Position numbers and translations under genes: made by a program
Assembly (NCBI GenBank): GCA_025765595.1
Contig: JAIVFH010000139.1
Coordinates: forward strand, 1 to 64,000
Reading direction: 5' to 3'
Source: Obelidium mucronatum
Lineage: Eukaryota; Chytridiomycota; Chytridiomycetes; Chytridiales; Chytriomycetaceae
Length of the DNA stretch: 64,000 nucleotides
Shown here: one piece after another, positions 1 to 10,670 of the stretch
How positions within the stretch are numbered: the stretch's first letter is position 1
How the letters are laid out: each line of letters starts with the position of its first letter
The notes under the pieces: generated by a model
The model's input: the letters and a program-made list of their open reading frames with translations, nothing else
Database searches by the model: none
Told to the model about the DNA's origin: nothing

Positions 1-1226
1 ACTTGAGTTTTGTCGCGCGTTCGCACCACCAATTTGGATTGGGCATTTTGAGCGTTGATTGTCCTTCGTTTTGAATTTCAAACGCGTAAATGGATTCAGA
101 GATTTGAGCCCAAGGTCTCCAGCGCATGTACTTGTTTGAGTGGTTGACAATATGGTCCAAGCGCTTGTCAAAAAACTTCTTGGCTGTTGGGTCAGTGTAG
201 AAGGTTCCCGCACCACCGGCGGATGTACAAGCCTTCTTGTCCTTGTCATACTTGCAAAACGCTTGGCAGTAAGCATCACAGGTGCCCCAAGTGCTATCAA
301 GGTTCCAACGATCATGGAGTGCAATAATCAGCTTAATGCCATACTCTGGTACGAGGGACATGAGTTTATCGATCGCCAAAAGCGCGGTGTCGTCATATTT
401 TCCGAGAGTTGTCATTTCCAAGTCAGGAGTAGCTGAAGCGTTGGTTCCCTTGCCACCTGCTCCGAATTGAGTAACAAAGATACGAACTTTTGTGACACCA
501 GCTGCTTGCAGAGAAGACAAAAGGTAGCGTTGTTCCTTTTCGGGCAGATTGGCCATAAAGTAGCTGTTGACACCCGCCCACATGGGAGAGTCGTCACACT
601 CTGTAAATTAAATTTAGCCGACTAGTGTTATATATTTTACGAACGCCAGAACCGACCTGCGGATTTACGACATTTGTGAGGGCCAGTCAAATCTTTTTTG
701 GCACGACAGCATTTCGAACCAGAGGTTGAACAAGTATCCTTCATTTCACACACAGAACCGTCTGGAAGAGGAGTATGGGTTGGCTTGGGGATCGAAGTGG
801 TGGTTGGATCAAGGCAGTCCGACCCAGGACCCGTCAAACGACAGGTGTATTTTTTCGGGATAGCATCCACTTTGGCAATGCAGCAAATAAAGTCTGATGA
901 GGCGCATTTTGGTCCCAGCGGATTGCAGTCGGCCCAATTGGCGATGCCTAGTCGGGGCTGGAAGTGTCCCTGTCGGAGTCGGGCCTGTCTTACAGTCTGC
1001 TCAAGAAGAGTAAATGGAAGCTTCAACAGCCTAAAAAGAAAAAAAGCACCAACCGTAGGCTTGGGCGACAAGTGGTTTTCGTTTCATCGCTCGGCGCAAC
1101 GCAGCAGACAAAGCTGCTTGAGGCGCAAGTGTCGCCTGGAAAACAGCTCTGCCAGTCACCAATTACACCCGCTGTGGTCAGCGAGGCAAAGAGGACAAGG
1201 CTCAGTTTTCCGATGAGGGAGTGCAT
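1..1226 (-). CDS. Secreted glycoside hydrolase family 5 (mannanase-like), 3' end outside window
   Basis: A predicted secreted enzyme acting on plant cell-wall beta-glycans. It opens with a signal peptide (start at 1226, hydrophobic LSLVLFASLTTAG), followed by three Cys-rich modules of similar pattern (C-x6-C, CC pair, C; for example CASSSFVCC and CASSDFICC) and then a GH5 catalytic domain. That domain begins with MWAGVNSYF, contains KVRIFVTQF and LIIALHDRW, and has FEIQNEGQ, where the Glu fits the GH5 acid/base. The nucleophile Glu lies beyond base 1. Introns can be read, for example about 601-652, which joins a Cys-rich module to the catalytic domain as SAECDDSPMW. Substrate (mannan or cellulose) is inferred from the GH5_7-like opening. 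The Cys-rich modules are not a family I recognise; they may be carbohydrate-binding. Confidence 0.72.
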
Positions 1227-1339
1227 AGCGGAGATGCTCTTAGAGAATGAGAGAGTGTCATGGCATTTGGGTGGGCTTTTATCCTTTTCCAGCGTGAGTG
1301 TGGCTGTGAGATGAACATCACAAAAATTAACAAAAACGA

Positions 1340-2511
1340 TTAAAACGTGTTCCTTTTAATCAGAATCACTCCGACTTTCACTGTCGCTGCTTCGGTCATC
1401 TGAATGAGAGCGACGTTTTCTGCTGTCTTTTGAGCTCTTCTTTTTGGCTCTTTTTGGTCTTTTTTCTTGGTACCGCTTCTTTTGGATTCCTTCTTCCTCT
1501 TTTTAGACCCGGATGACGGTGGAGGCGGATGCAACAGTATCTTCTTCGAAAACAAATCCGAATTCTTCGTTTGTACGAAGCAGGAATCGGACGATGCTAG
1601 AGATGAAGATGAATATTGGCTTCCGAGAACATGTGGTGGTGCAGGAGGATTCTTTGAAGGAGCAGTCGCGTATGGATTAGCATTCATTAGTGACCTTGTG
1701 AGAGGGATTTTCCCACGAGGCATAGCATAGTCTACTGGCTAAATTAAGGTCATCAAGTTGCGTAAAACACTGCCAGAAATACCATAAGGAACGCTCCATC
1801 TGCTGCACTCTGTTTTTCCGCTTCAATTTCCTTTTTTCGGGCAATACACTTTTGAAGATATCGATGCGCATTTTCGTGAGTAGGTTGAATCTTTAAAGCA
1901 TTAGAGTGGTCGTCAATGGCTTTTGAGAAATGCCCTTGATTGGCAAATCTGAACTTCTTGGAGTTAAGATTACAAGCGGAACGGAAAAGAACAAAGTACT
2001 CAACGCCGCCCCTCTCGCCACTAAAGCATCGACGCACTCAGGATCAATTTCAAGAGCCCGGGTGTATTTTGTTATCGCTTTCTCCAACTGTTTCTCTTGG
2101 GAACACGCAATTCCCTCAATGACCCTGCAGCAGACAAGTAAAAACGACTTATTGAAAATATCCGAGATTTGTACATTTTATGGGCCCAGGAAGCATTCTG
2201 CCTTTTGCTGAGTGTTCTGAAAGTCTCTGGCGTTTCTCCCAGCAATCTGCCCATGGTCCAACCAATATCTGCTCAGTGATTCAATGTCAAAAAATGAATT
2301 GAAGGAAAGCTCACGCTGTGACGCCACTGTGGGTGGTCCATTGGCTGAATGAGGCATCGAGGTCAATGCCTGTGTCTTTCGACCACTCGTCGAGCAAAGC
2401 CAAGTTCCCAAATCCAATGACTGAAACAGCTCCAACGGTGCTTTGGTCCTCGCGTAAAGCCGTCTTTGGCTTTGATGCATTGGCTGCGAGCCAACCTTCA
2501 ATCTCAAACAT
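1340..2511 (-). CDS. TTC14: TPR protein, TTC14-like
   Basis: Resembles the TTC14 family of TPR proteins with a Lys/Arg-rich tail, whose molecular role is poorly known. Visible are two TPR units: ITKYTRALEIDPECVDAL followed by VARGAA, and HFSKAIDDHSNALKIQPTHENAHRYL. The THENAHRYL stretch is typical of TTC14. Upstream exons start at MFEIEGWLAANASK (2511). The C-terminus is Pro/Ser-rich, then Lys/Arg-rich. As read, the frame stops at 1340. A one-base slip in the T6 run at 1460-1465 would instead give a Ser/Arg/Asp tail (RRSHSDDRSSDSESRSDSD) ending at 1356, which looks more natural. The gene is divergent from the GDPD gene with only 6 bp between start codons. Family assignment rests on the TPR region. 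Confidence 0.6.
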
Positions 2512-2517
2512 TTACAA

Positions 2518-3772
2518 ATGATCTCAAAACTATTTGCGCTGTTTACAAAACCAATCCGAGCAAAGAAGCTCCGGTTCTCATCAGAGATAATGAGTCATCG
2601 CGGAGGCTCTCTGGAAAGTATCGAGAATACACTTGCTGGATTCAGGAAGAGTGCAAACCTAGGTGTTGATCTGCTGGAGGTGCGTTTGTCTTGAAACGAC
2701 TAAATATCAGGCAGTGCTAAGAAGTACCGATTAGATGGATATTTACATGACCAAGGATGGGAAATGCGTCGTGTTTCATGATCGCGACATGGGCCGACTC
2801 TGTGGACTGTCGGGAAAGAAGATTTCGGATTTCAACTACGACGAGTTACCGCCGCTGATTATTCCGAGCGCTTTGAGCCATATTGCCGGAGAGCTGAATG
2901 CTGACAGTGATGCGCGCCGAATTCCTCTTTTTGAAGAGGTCTTGAGAGAGTTTCCACAGTTGAGTTCCAATGCGAGGAGAAGGCAATTCCTAAGCACTGT
3001 GCGTCGATAGATATCCTATGCAAGTTGACGTAAAGGAGGGCTCGGAGGAGTTGGTGGTGAGAATTCTTAACTTGTTACCCGCTAATAGCTGGCTCCATTC
3101 TGAGTTCTTCACGGCAGATAACGGTTGGCAATCTAATCAGAAAATACAAGCGCGAAGATAACACGGTAAACCTGGAACCAGCTTTTGTATGGTACGCACA
3201 TTCACTCTTTTTTTTTTTTGTAGGTCTGGGGATCTTTCCGCGATAACGTCAATAATCACTGCTACAATCACTTTTCCACGGCTATTCCTCTGTTTTTCAG
3301 TATGCGTCGCGCTGCTTTCTCGTATGTTTTGTCCTTCTTGGGTGTGCCCCACTGGATGAAGTACCGAGAATCAGCTTTAATCTGCCCCAACATACCATGG
3401 CTCATGAAACGCAGCTGGTTTGCAGATCTGAACCGATTGGGCATCAGTGTGATTGTTTGGTATGTTGCTATTGTATGAATTCATAATTGGGAGGCAATTC
3501 TATAACGCAAAAAAAAAAAAAAAAAACAATGCGGTGTTATTAGGGGGAGAGGGAGAGACGGTGGTGGTCCAGGCGGTGGCGTCAATACTTCCGAGAATTT
3601 CGAACTGATCCGGAAGAGCGGTGCGAATGGAATCTGTACTGATCGACCCACATTCCTCAAGGTGATGATACAGTTTACAATAAGTGTATTCGTTGATTAA
3701 TTTATAAAATGACAGGCATGGCTACAAGAGCATGGTCCGTTGGAGAAGGTCGATAGATTTATGAGAAAGTAG
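2518..3772 (+). CDS. Glycerophosphodiester phosphodiesterase (GDPD), copy 1
   Basis: Predicted to hydrolyse glycerophosphodiesters to glycerol-3-phosphate and an alcohol. The GDPD signature is clear: SHRGGSLESIENTLAGF, then LGVDLLE, and after an intron (about 2681-2734) TKDGKCVVFHDRDM with the catalytic HR, E/D and HD residues. The C-terminal exon carries GANGICTDRPTFL, the usual end of the barrel. Introns of about 50 nt are visible, including one ending in a poly-T tract at about 3180-3224 (acceptor before VWGSFR). Start at 2518 gives a short basic leader (MISKLFALFTKPIRAKK). There is a hydrophobic segment around SYVLSFLGVP, so membrane association is possible. Followed by a close paralogue 17 bp downstream. 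Confidence 0.82.
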
Positions 3773-3789
3773 AGTAATAAAACTGTCAG

Positions 3790-4922
3790 ATGCATGCACA
3801 CAACCAAAGACTTGGCTTCCGAGTAAAGCTAATGAGTCACAGAGGCGGATCGCTCGAAAGAGTGGAAAACACACTGGCTGCGTTTCGACACAGTGCTTCT
3901 CTTGGTGTTGACATGCTTGAGGTTTGAACTGTGGCAGTGCTTTTTTCCACTGCCACCACTCACCATGTTCTTACAGTTGGATATCTCTACTACCAAAGAC
4001 GGTCAGATCGTGGTGTTCCACGATCACACTGTTGAAAGGGTCTGTGGGATCAAGGGAAAAGCTGTTTCAGATTACAACTACACGGATTTGCCAAGGCTCT
4101 TGATTCCAGACTGCTTAAAGTCTATTGAAGCGACTTTGAATGATGATCCAGATGCAACCAGGATCCCATTGCTGGAAGAAGTTTTGGAGGAGCACCCCAT
4201 GTGTGTTGTATGAATATTGGGCTTGTAGACGATACACTGACCAAACTACAAAGGATCCCTATCTCAATTGACGTCAAAATCGCTAAAGAAGAAGATATTG
4301 TTGAGTTTGAACTTGCAAAATGCCTGTCGCCTTTTTCACTAAAGTCTCTGCCACATAGATTAAAGTCGGAAACATGTTGCGAAAGTTCAACAGGACACAT
4401 CTTACTGTGTGGGGATCTTTTCACCAGCATCAAACAAACCTTTGCTTCAAGAACTTCCCAGAAATTCCTCTTCACTTTTGCAAGCCACGTGTGATTCTGT
4501 CGTTTGTCTTGTCTTTGTTTGGCCTTGCTGACTGGATTCAATATCGTGAGAGCTTTATGGCTATACCTGATTACTGGTTCCTAATGCGAAAGAGCTGGTT
4601 CAAAGTTTTGAATCAGAAGGGGATACAAGTAGTGGTCTGGTAAGGATATTTCCCAAACAAACAACAGCAAAAAGGCAGCCGTTAGCTAAAAAAAAAACAA
4701 CTGCAGGGGAAGTGGAAAAGATGGCGGTGGCCCCGGAGGTGGTCTGAACACAGTTGAAAAGTTTGAATTTGTCAAGTAAGTTGTTGCCTACTATTCTTTG
4801 TACAAAATGCTTACTGCTATAATGTGTCCAGGAATGGTGGTGCTAATGGTATTTGTACTGATTCCCCAACACTTCTCAAGTCATGGCTTTCAACAAATCA
4901 ATTGACTGACTGTAAGGATTAG
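3790..4922 (+). CDS. Glycerophosphodiester phosphodiesterase (GDPD), tandem copy 2
   Basis: A tandem paralogue of the preceding gene with the same exon order. SHRGGSLERVENTLAAF, LGVDMLE, TKDGQIVVFHDHTVERV and GANGICTDSPTLLKSWL are all present, so the catalytic residues appear intact. IPISIDVKIAKEED provides the usual metal-binding region. The start at 3790 gives MHAHNQRLGFRVKL before the His-Arg motif, collinear with copy 1. The hydrophobic stretch VILSFVLSLFGLADW matches the one in copy 1. The very short spacing (stop 3772, start 3790) suggests a recent tandem duplication and leaves almost no room for a separate promoter. Confidence 0.82.
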
Positions 4923-5269
4923 TTCTCTTTGCAAGTAATAAAAGCAGTACTTTTGAGTTTCCGTCATACAAAATGTGATGTGGGATTTCACATGGTCATG
5001 TCTAGACTCAATAATATTAGCTATCGGCAGATATCCCAGGATTCGCAAGATTCATTTTTAACTCCTACAAATCTTGCTTATCCCAGGATTGGCTTGTTTT
5101 CAGCAGATATTCCCACCGGAATCCCAGAATCTTGCGAATCTGATGCCAATCCGATGCCAATCCGATCTTGCTCCGAATTTGCGGGATTGCTCAAGTAAAA
5201 TCAAATCCTGGTCTGGAGGTCGATTGAAAGGATTCAGAGCAATAATTAAATAAACAAAACAAACAATTC
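4923..5269. other. Intergenic, with GCAGATATCCC-type repeats
   Basis: No gene is seen here. Two related short sequences occur at about 5030 (CGGCAGATATCCCAGGATT) and about 5101 (CAGCAGATATTCCCACCGG). The same GCAGATAT(T)CC core recurs on the other side of the inverted repeat at about 17816 and near its left border at about 5710. It looks like a small dispersed repeat of unknown type. Confidence 0.4.
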
Positions 5270-5563
5270 AACCATGCACTTACCTCCCCACTTGATTTCC
5301 TACTCACCACGTTCCTCCTTGACAATGAATCCAGCGACAGTGATTCAGATAGTCTTGCAAGTCATCTAGTCCCATAGCCTCTCTAATCTGGGATGTGTGC
5401 GGTCAAGTTGACAGTGCACCAAATGACAATCACCTGATTAGGCATAGCTTCCCACGTATCAGCAGTAGTAACAGGATTCTTGAAGATAGCCTCCCACCCT
5501 TCTTTGATAACTCGGAGCATTTGTAGCGTCTTTATCCTTCCAAGGTGGTTTTTGGGCTTACTT
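5270..5563 (-). pseudogene. Gene fragment (3' part), broken at the left flank of the inverted repeat
   Basis: Reading leftwards from 5563, one frame gives LRVIKEGWEAIFKNPVTTAD followed by TWEAMPNQ, a protein-like run ending near a possible splice donor. Its first ~46 bases (CTTGGAAGGATAAAGACGC onwards) are identical to bases ~18065-18110, which form the end of a 5' gene fragment on the other flank of the inverted repeat. Both copies carry the same frame break between KDKDATNAP and LRVIKEGW, so they share an already mutated ancestor. The residue pattern recalls Myb/SANT-like DNA-binding domains of transposon-linked proteins, but this is only a guess. Confidence 0.4.
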
Positions 5564-6061
5564 TAATTAGGGTCTTCGGACAATTTATATAACTTCATTC
5601 ATAAAAGTCTTCATCAAAAATCCCATGACTTATCCACCAACTCAAACCCCCCTGGACAAATAAAACCCATGCTGGGTAAAAAAACAAAACCCAATACCCC
5701 CATCAAACCCTGGAATATCTGCGATCCTTAATGGAGAGCCAATAACTGTGGGTGATTGAATAAGTACACTAACCCTTAAAACAAGCAAACAGCTCAACTT
5801 TGGTGCGGTGGTAAGCCATCCACAAGGATCATTGAGCATTGATTTTTTTCACATTATTTTAATACAACTGAATAATATTGTATGAAGCAGGAATGTATAA
5901 GGAAGATATATTTTTATAATACGCGTTAATGCTTAGCTGCGTGGGATTGATACATTTAGTGATCCCACCAGTCAAGCCTTGTCAAGCTGGATGGTGTCTA
6001 ATTTAGGACACTTTTCCCTTTTCCAAACCCCTCCGCCCACTCCCTTCCACTCCTGCTCCGT

Positions 6062-6558
6062 ATGGCTGACGCCTGCCCAGCCCCCTCAAACACCAAAGTG
6101 TTGACCCTGTTGTTCGCTGCCTTCAGCCCCAACATGGTAGAAGCCATAGCCGATGCCATGGACCTACCAGTGACACGCCAGACAAGGTCTTCCAGACCCT
6201 GGTGGACCAGGTAAATGCTAACACCCACCCAGCGTGGGACGGATTGTTTGGACTTTCAGTCCCAGTCCAACCACCCATGCCAGAGAACCTGGAATGGGAT
6301 GAGTACGCAGCCTTCTGTGTCAGCAACCTGGCCAACGCCATTGTCCCCACCAACCCGCCGCCTCCAGGGCTTCTGCACGGCAGCCGAGACTTTCTGTGCT
6401 GCCCAGCCCCAGCAGCACCTGCGGCTCTACCAACAGTAGCAGTAACAACAGCAGCTACAGCAGCAGCAGCTACAACATCAACAACAACCACCACCACCGC
6501 CACCACCACCACCCGACAACTTCTAAGGGATAGGGTTAGGGGTAGGATTAAACCCTAA
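6062..6558 (+). pseudogene. Unknown Pro/Thr/Gln-rich ORF, left-arm copy, frameshifted
   Basis: Left-arm counterpart of the 165-codon ORF at 16976-17473. It starts MADACPAPSNTKVLTLLF, but a G is missing near 6170 (ACCAGTGACACG against ACCAGTGGACACG in the other arm), so the frame is broken. The rest, from MDQVNANTHPAWDGLFGL to PPPPGLLHG, is intact. The 3' part is a CAG/CAA/CCA/ACC-rich tract. It is more GC-rich than its surroundings and I recognise no domain; a Gag-like or other element-encoded protein is possible. Confidence 0.45.
6531..6546 (+). repeat. Interstitial telomere-like motif
   Basis: TAGGGTTAGGGGTAGG, a degenerate TTAGGG repeat immediately 3' of the Pro/Gln-rich ORF. It is mirrored in the right arm near 16988-17003. 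Confidence 0.5.
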
Positions 6559-6582
6559 GTTTGTCTACAGAGGCCCTTTAAA

Positions 6583-7087
6583 ATGCTGGACAAGTTGTTT
6601 TGCATGATGATCACAACCCTAGGTTACATGAGTAACCCAGACATCCCTGCCGCCATCGCCACCATCACAGGAGCAGCATCCCAGGCAGACAGCATAGCCC
6701 AATTCAACAACTACAACAAGGCGGCCCTCATTGCCGACGCAGCAGTGCAGAAGGACTGCACCCCGCAGCTCCCACTGCAAGCAGGCCCCACCAACCCTTG
6801 GTCAACCCAACTATCATCAGCTTCTCAGAGATCACTCACTTGCAGAATTTGGGAATCAAATAAGCAACTTTAAACAAAGAAAAGCAACAGATACACAAAA
6901 ACCTTTATTTTGGCATAGTTTACCTTCTGCACCAAAGGTGGCTGGAGATATTTTAGAGTCCATCATTGGGGCTGTTTTTTTGGATTCTGGCTGTGATGTT
7001 CAAGTCACTGAGCACTTGATTCAAAGGGTTTTGGTACAACCTTGGAAATCTCATTTTATGCAGGCAGGGTATTCTTTGGTTTCGTAA
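6583..7087 (+). pseudogene. Chimeric ORF ending in Dicer RNase IIIb C-terminal fragment (left arm)
   Basis: An upstream segment (MLDKLFCMMITTLGYMS, then Ala-rich) runs into a rearranged copy of the Dicer 3' end. The joined segment reads YHQLLRDHSLAEFGNQ, where Dicer itself has NHQLLRDQ and HSLAEFGNQ separated by about 370 bp, so an internal deletion joined them at a short shared sequence. The remaining Dicer part contains KVAGDILESIIGAVFLDSG and ends MQAGYSLVS, as in the parental gene at 18745. It keeps only the second half of the RNase III active site (Asp and Glu of GDILES) and lacks the ERLEFLGDS signature, so it cannot be a working nuclease by itself. Confidence 0.75.
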
Positions 7088-7947
7088 ACATTGAGTTTTT
7101 AATGCCAATAAAGAAAGTGAGCAGTCCCAAGTAGCATTCTCAGGTTGGATTTCTTACCTTAGAACCCTCAATAATATTTATTATTGACACACACAAATAA
7201 AATCTAGGTTGGATTTCTTGCCTTACAACCATCAATAATATTTATTATACATCCACAAATAAATTCTCTTTTCCATCCAAGCCTGCGGATTGAAGCCAAA
7301 GCAATTGATCTTAAACATTATTACTATTTTGATTGAATTGGGCTCTTTCCCAACCAAACCTGCTGATTGAAGAAAAGCAATTGATCTTTAACATATGGCA
7401 TTTTGATATTCATTATTGTTTGTGGCAGAGCAAGATCTGTTACTCCATCAAGCTTCTTCCAATTGCTTAGTGGTGGGCCTCCGTTCTCCCCTTTTGGTTC
7501 AAGGCCACTTTATTTGGCACTGGCTCGAGCACGTAAGTGTCCCAAACTTTATTTGAATTCTGCTTCTGGATGAAAACCTCTCCTCTCTCCACTGTCAGAG
7601 TCCATCAAATTGGCAGTGGCTTGATCCTTCCAAGAATCAGTTGAATAGCTTCTTCATCAATCTCCGACTGATTGTTCACTGAACTGTTGCAATCTCTTGC
7701 AGCTGCAAAAGAGCAGCAGCTTGGTGTTGACAGAAGGAATGGGAGGTTTGTGGCGACAATGAAGCTCAAGATGGCGCAAAATAAGCAGGGAACAAGCCCA
7801 ATTTGACATTATGGCAGGAAAGTTGACTTTGCGACAAGGCTTGCACACATAGTATGAGGCTCAGACATTCACAGGAAGCAACACTATACAGCGCAAGTGA
7901 ATTTTCTTGTGGTGGTTGGCACATTAGTCTGTGCATCTGAAACCCCA

Positions 7948-7966
7948 TAACCCTAACCCTAACCCT
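7948..7966 (-). repeat. Interstitial telomeric motif (CCCTAA, three units)
   Basis: TAACCCTAACCCTAACCCT on the + strand, a perfect three-unit telomeric motif, mirrored at 15567-15585. It is too short to mark a chromosome end, but such motifs are common in subtelomeric DNA and in promoters (telobox). Confidence 0.7.
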
Positions 7967-8213
7967 CAAAGGTTCAGTTAGGGTTTCATTCCACTCATAA
8001 TGACTGTTCTCACCAGGAGCCCCTTTTTCACCATATCCATATTCTCAACATGAAGAACACGAAGGAACTTGCAGCCAGGACCAGGATGCAAAACTTGTAA
8101 TAAGATTTTTCGGCAATGTGAGGTCATAAAGAAAAACCCAAACATTTCAACATTATTTCCTCCTTACTTGTTACATAATTGGCTCAGTTAAAATCCCTGA
8201 CTAAAGTGGTACA

Positions 8214-8295
8214 TGAGCAGAGTGGGATTCGAACCCACGCCTACGAATAGATCACGGCCTTAACGTGACGCCTTGGACCGCTCGGCCATCTGCCC
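8214..8295 (-). tRNA. tRNA-Leu(AAG), left-arm copy
   Basis: Class II tRNA with acceptor GGGCAGA pairing TCTGCTC (one wobble), D-arm TGGCCGAGC, anticodon stem TCACG/CGTGA closing loop TTAAGGC (anticodon AAG), a variable arm, and T-arm GTGGG-TTCGAAT-CCCAC. One D-loop base differs from the right-arm copy. Confidence 0.93.
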
Positions 8296-8925
8296 TTCAA
8301 GGTCTCCAACTCCACAGCTGCTTATTGTATCATACAGGCTGTTTGTTACATAACCCTATGCATAATACTTTGACGTACAGGAATTGGCAGGGCGCATCAC
8401 ATTTGACCAAAATGGTCTGTATTGCGCAAGTTCTGCATAATCAGAACCACAAAAGAGAGTTTAGGAACAACAAACACCCAGACTCTAGGTCCCTATCACA
8501 GGTGCAACACTCCCACAGGATTTGTGTTATTCCTTCTGAGGAAAATGTGCTGCCTGAGTGCTGGTGAATTGAATTGCCAGCCAATAAAAGGTATATTCTT
8601 TTTTGGGGAGGAACCTGGCAGGTGGCACAAGTGGAGGTAATTTCAGTGTCTCAACAGACTAGCAAAGAAATGGCACAAATCAACTGTTCACTGAAATACA
8701 GGATCAAGTTTTTAGAAGTCCAATTTCTCCCTAAGGTCACTAGAACTGCATCAGATAAGATTCACCAAAAGCCTGGTTCAATTGCACTGAAGTGGGAAAC
8801 CAGAATTCCACTTCACTAAGGGTATTACTTTTACTCTTATCTTTATTTCCCTTTTACTTATTAATTATTTATGTGTTTATTATTATTTGGAGGAATTGGG
8901 TTTTACTTACTTTGGTGGGTTGTGA

Positions 8926-8942
8926 TTAGGGTTAGGGTTAGG
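8926..8942 (+). repeat. Interstitial telomeric motif (TTAGGG, ~2.8 units)
   Basis: TTAGGGTTAGGGTTAGG, directly before the dispersed repeat that starts near 8956. Mirrored at 14591-14607. Confidence 0.65.
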
Positions 8943-8955
8943 ACACAATATAACA

Positions 8956-9390
8956 ATAAGTATTTTCTGGGTGACCCATGGCGCGGGAGTGGCATGGTCT
9001 GAGTCAAACATTGGCGAGTTGCAAGACAAAGGTGGATGGCAGGAGTGAGGCAAGTGACATAAGAAGTGGGGACATGTGCATGCGTTGTTGTTATCCTTAT
9101 TTATGTTATTCCTTTATTCCTATTTGTTCTTCTTTATTTGTTGCTGTTAACATTTGGAACATGTTAGAGTCCAAGTTGACTGACATTTCCATAGTCAGTA
9201 TCATGTGCCATCAGGCCGCTGAACTGTGAACTACTGAACTTTCACACGCAGCAACACGTGGGAGTGAGAGATTGGAGATTGGGGGAGAGTGTTGAAAATG
9301 CGGTGGGTTGGTCTGTAACCCTGGAACCACCGCTACCTACCTGAAGGAAGGGGGAAGGTAGGAATCCTGTGTGGCCATGTTACAACACAG
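8956..9390 (+). repeat. Dispersed repeat A, left-arm copy (retroelement-derived)
   Basis: About 430 bp, from ATAAGTATTTTCTGG to the CCTTCC-rich region. The same sequence is found in the right arm (14143-14577) and, diverged, at 48650-49075 on the minus strand beside a Copia remnant. It contains GAGAGTGTTGAAAATGC; TGTTG is a usual Copia LTR terminus preceded here by a purine-rich tract. It is probably an LTR or the 3' end of a Copia-type element. Confidence 0.6.
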
Positions 9391-9695
9391 TCAAAATTCT
9401 AGACCAAATGGATGTGTTGCATCTTCCAAACATGCATACTGGCAAGCTTTCAATAGTATGCAATTTAAGGCCCTTAGCAACTTCAAATGTGCTTAAGGGC
9501 AGTTGCTAAAGATGGGAAGTGTTCCAAAGAGCTCATAAAGCTTATGTTTGATTTGCATGCACAAAACAATTTGTCTCTGATGGCCTCTTGGCCCGACAAG
9601 AGCTGAGGGCTCCCAACAGCCTTAAGTCAGTATACACACAGGGTTTCATTAGGGTTTAATCATTAGGTATACCGTTATCAACTGGGTGCTTCAGA

Positions 9696-9768
9696 GCCGC
9701 CTTAGCTCATCTGGGAGAGCGTAAGACTGAAGATCTTAAGGTAGCGTGTTCGATCCACGCAGGCGGCA
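9696..9768 (+). tRNA. tRNA-Phe(GAA), left-arm copy
   Basis: 73 nt. Acceptor GCCGCCT pairs AGGCGGC, anticodon stem TAAGA/TCTTA closes loop CTGAAGA (anticodon GAA), T-arm GCGTG-TTCGATC-CACGC, discriminator A. Identical in the right arm. Confidence 0.95.
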
Positions 9769-9858
9769 ATAGTCTATGATTGTGTTTTGGAAACTTGGAG
9801 GGACAAAGGCATGTTCGGGTTTCTATGGTGTCAAAGTTCTAGTAGTAGAAGATAAAAG

Positions 9859-9930
9859 CACCCAAGGTGGGGATCGAACCCACGACCACTTGCTTAGAAG
9901 GCAAATGCGCTGCCGCTGCGCTACCCGGGC
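9859..9930 (-). tRNA. tRNA-Arg(TCT), left-arm copy
   Basis: 72 nt. D-arm TAGCGCAGC, anticodon loop CTTCTAA (anticodon TCT) on stem TTTGC/GCAAG, T-arm GTGGG-TTCGATC-CCCAC. The acceptor stem GCCCGGG/CTTGGGT relies on several G-U pairs. Confidence 0.9.
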
Positions 9931-10607
9931 CTTGCCCGTTCCAAGGCTTGCTTGATAATAACACATGCAGAATCCAATACACTCCCATCCTGCACGAGGC
10001 CCTGTATATGTGCCAGGTGTTGCCGGGTCATGGTTGATACAGAGAAGTGCCACATATCTATTGTCTGACCTGCCAACAAATAATCAATTACATCCAACGT
10101 CAGCTCAACAATTTGATGAATCGCCTTAATGGGTGGGTCACAGGTGTTGCCTGGACGCCTGGTTTGTGCGAGCCTCTTGCGTTCATCGCGTTGTGTCATC
10201 AGCTGTTGTAAACACCAGGAACTTCTACTTGATCCACGTGTCAATGGACACACCAACCGGAATATCACAATCAGCTGCGCACTCGTTCGGATTCGCGAGA
10301 AAAGCCTGCACCACACATCCCTCTCCTGTAAGTCGGAATACATCATCTTGACATGACCACGTGCTTTGACGGCACATGCCTTAGCTCCAGATGAGACAAT
10401 CTCTCGCAACTATGCAATCGCAGACATGCCATGAAACGCCTTAACTGTTCCAACACTTGTACAGAACACGACAAACGGTTTTTGCGTGGCATCAGCGTGG
10501 GTGTCATCGCTGTCGGCATTTAAAAGAAAGTATTGGCCAATTCTTGATATGATTGTTCGAATGTGGGATGTAATCTGATTAGTTGGCCTTAGTTTCCCCA
10601 TGTGGCA

Positions 10608-10670
10608 CCACGCGGGGAACTGAAGCTGTATATTATATACGGGCATATGCCATTTCAGTTCCCCACGTGG
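10608..10670. repeat. ~63-bp hairpin element, copy 1
   Basis: Starts CCACGCGGGGAACTGAA and ends TTCAGTTCCCCACGTGG, an inverted repeat of 17 bases with one mismatch around an AT-rich centre (TATTATATAC). A second copy lies at 11124-11188. Its ends contain or resemble CACGTG. Confidence 0.8.

Larger units (their letters stand above)
5710..10434. repeat. Left arm of ~12-kb inverted repeat
   Basis: Bases here are the reverse complement of 13099-17825. Paired coordinates sum to 23533 over most of the arm and drift to 23535 at the outer end through small indels. Inner parts are almost identical, with only scattered substitutions (for example in the Leu tRNA gene and near 8530-8550). The outermost ~200 bp differ at several percent of sites. 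The arm carries an unknown Pro/Gln-rich ORF, a Dicer 3' fragment, three telomeric motifs, tRNA-Leu, a dispersed repeat, tRNA-Phe, tRNA-Arg and part of a helicase relic. Confidence 0.95.

Noticed and set aside
6123..6512. Val/Ala-rich antisense ORF in the arms
   Set aside because: Translation of the reverse strand of a CAG/CAA/ACC tract; low complexity only.
7948..8942. True chromosome end or telomere fusion point
   Set aside because: Only three telomeric units per site and both orientations within one arm, with genes continuing on both sides; not a head-to-head telomere fusion.
9823..10053. Open frames overlapping the tRNA-Arg gene in each arm
   Set aside because: They read through a tRNA gene on either strand and have no domain.
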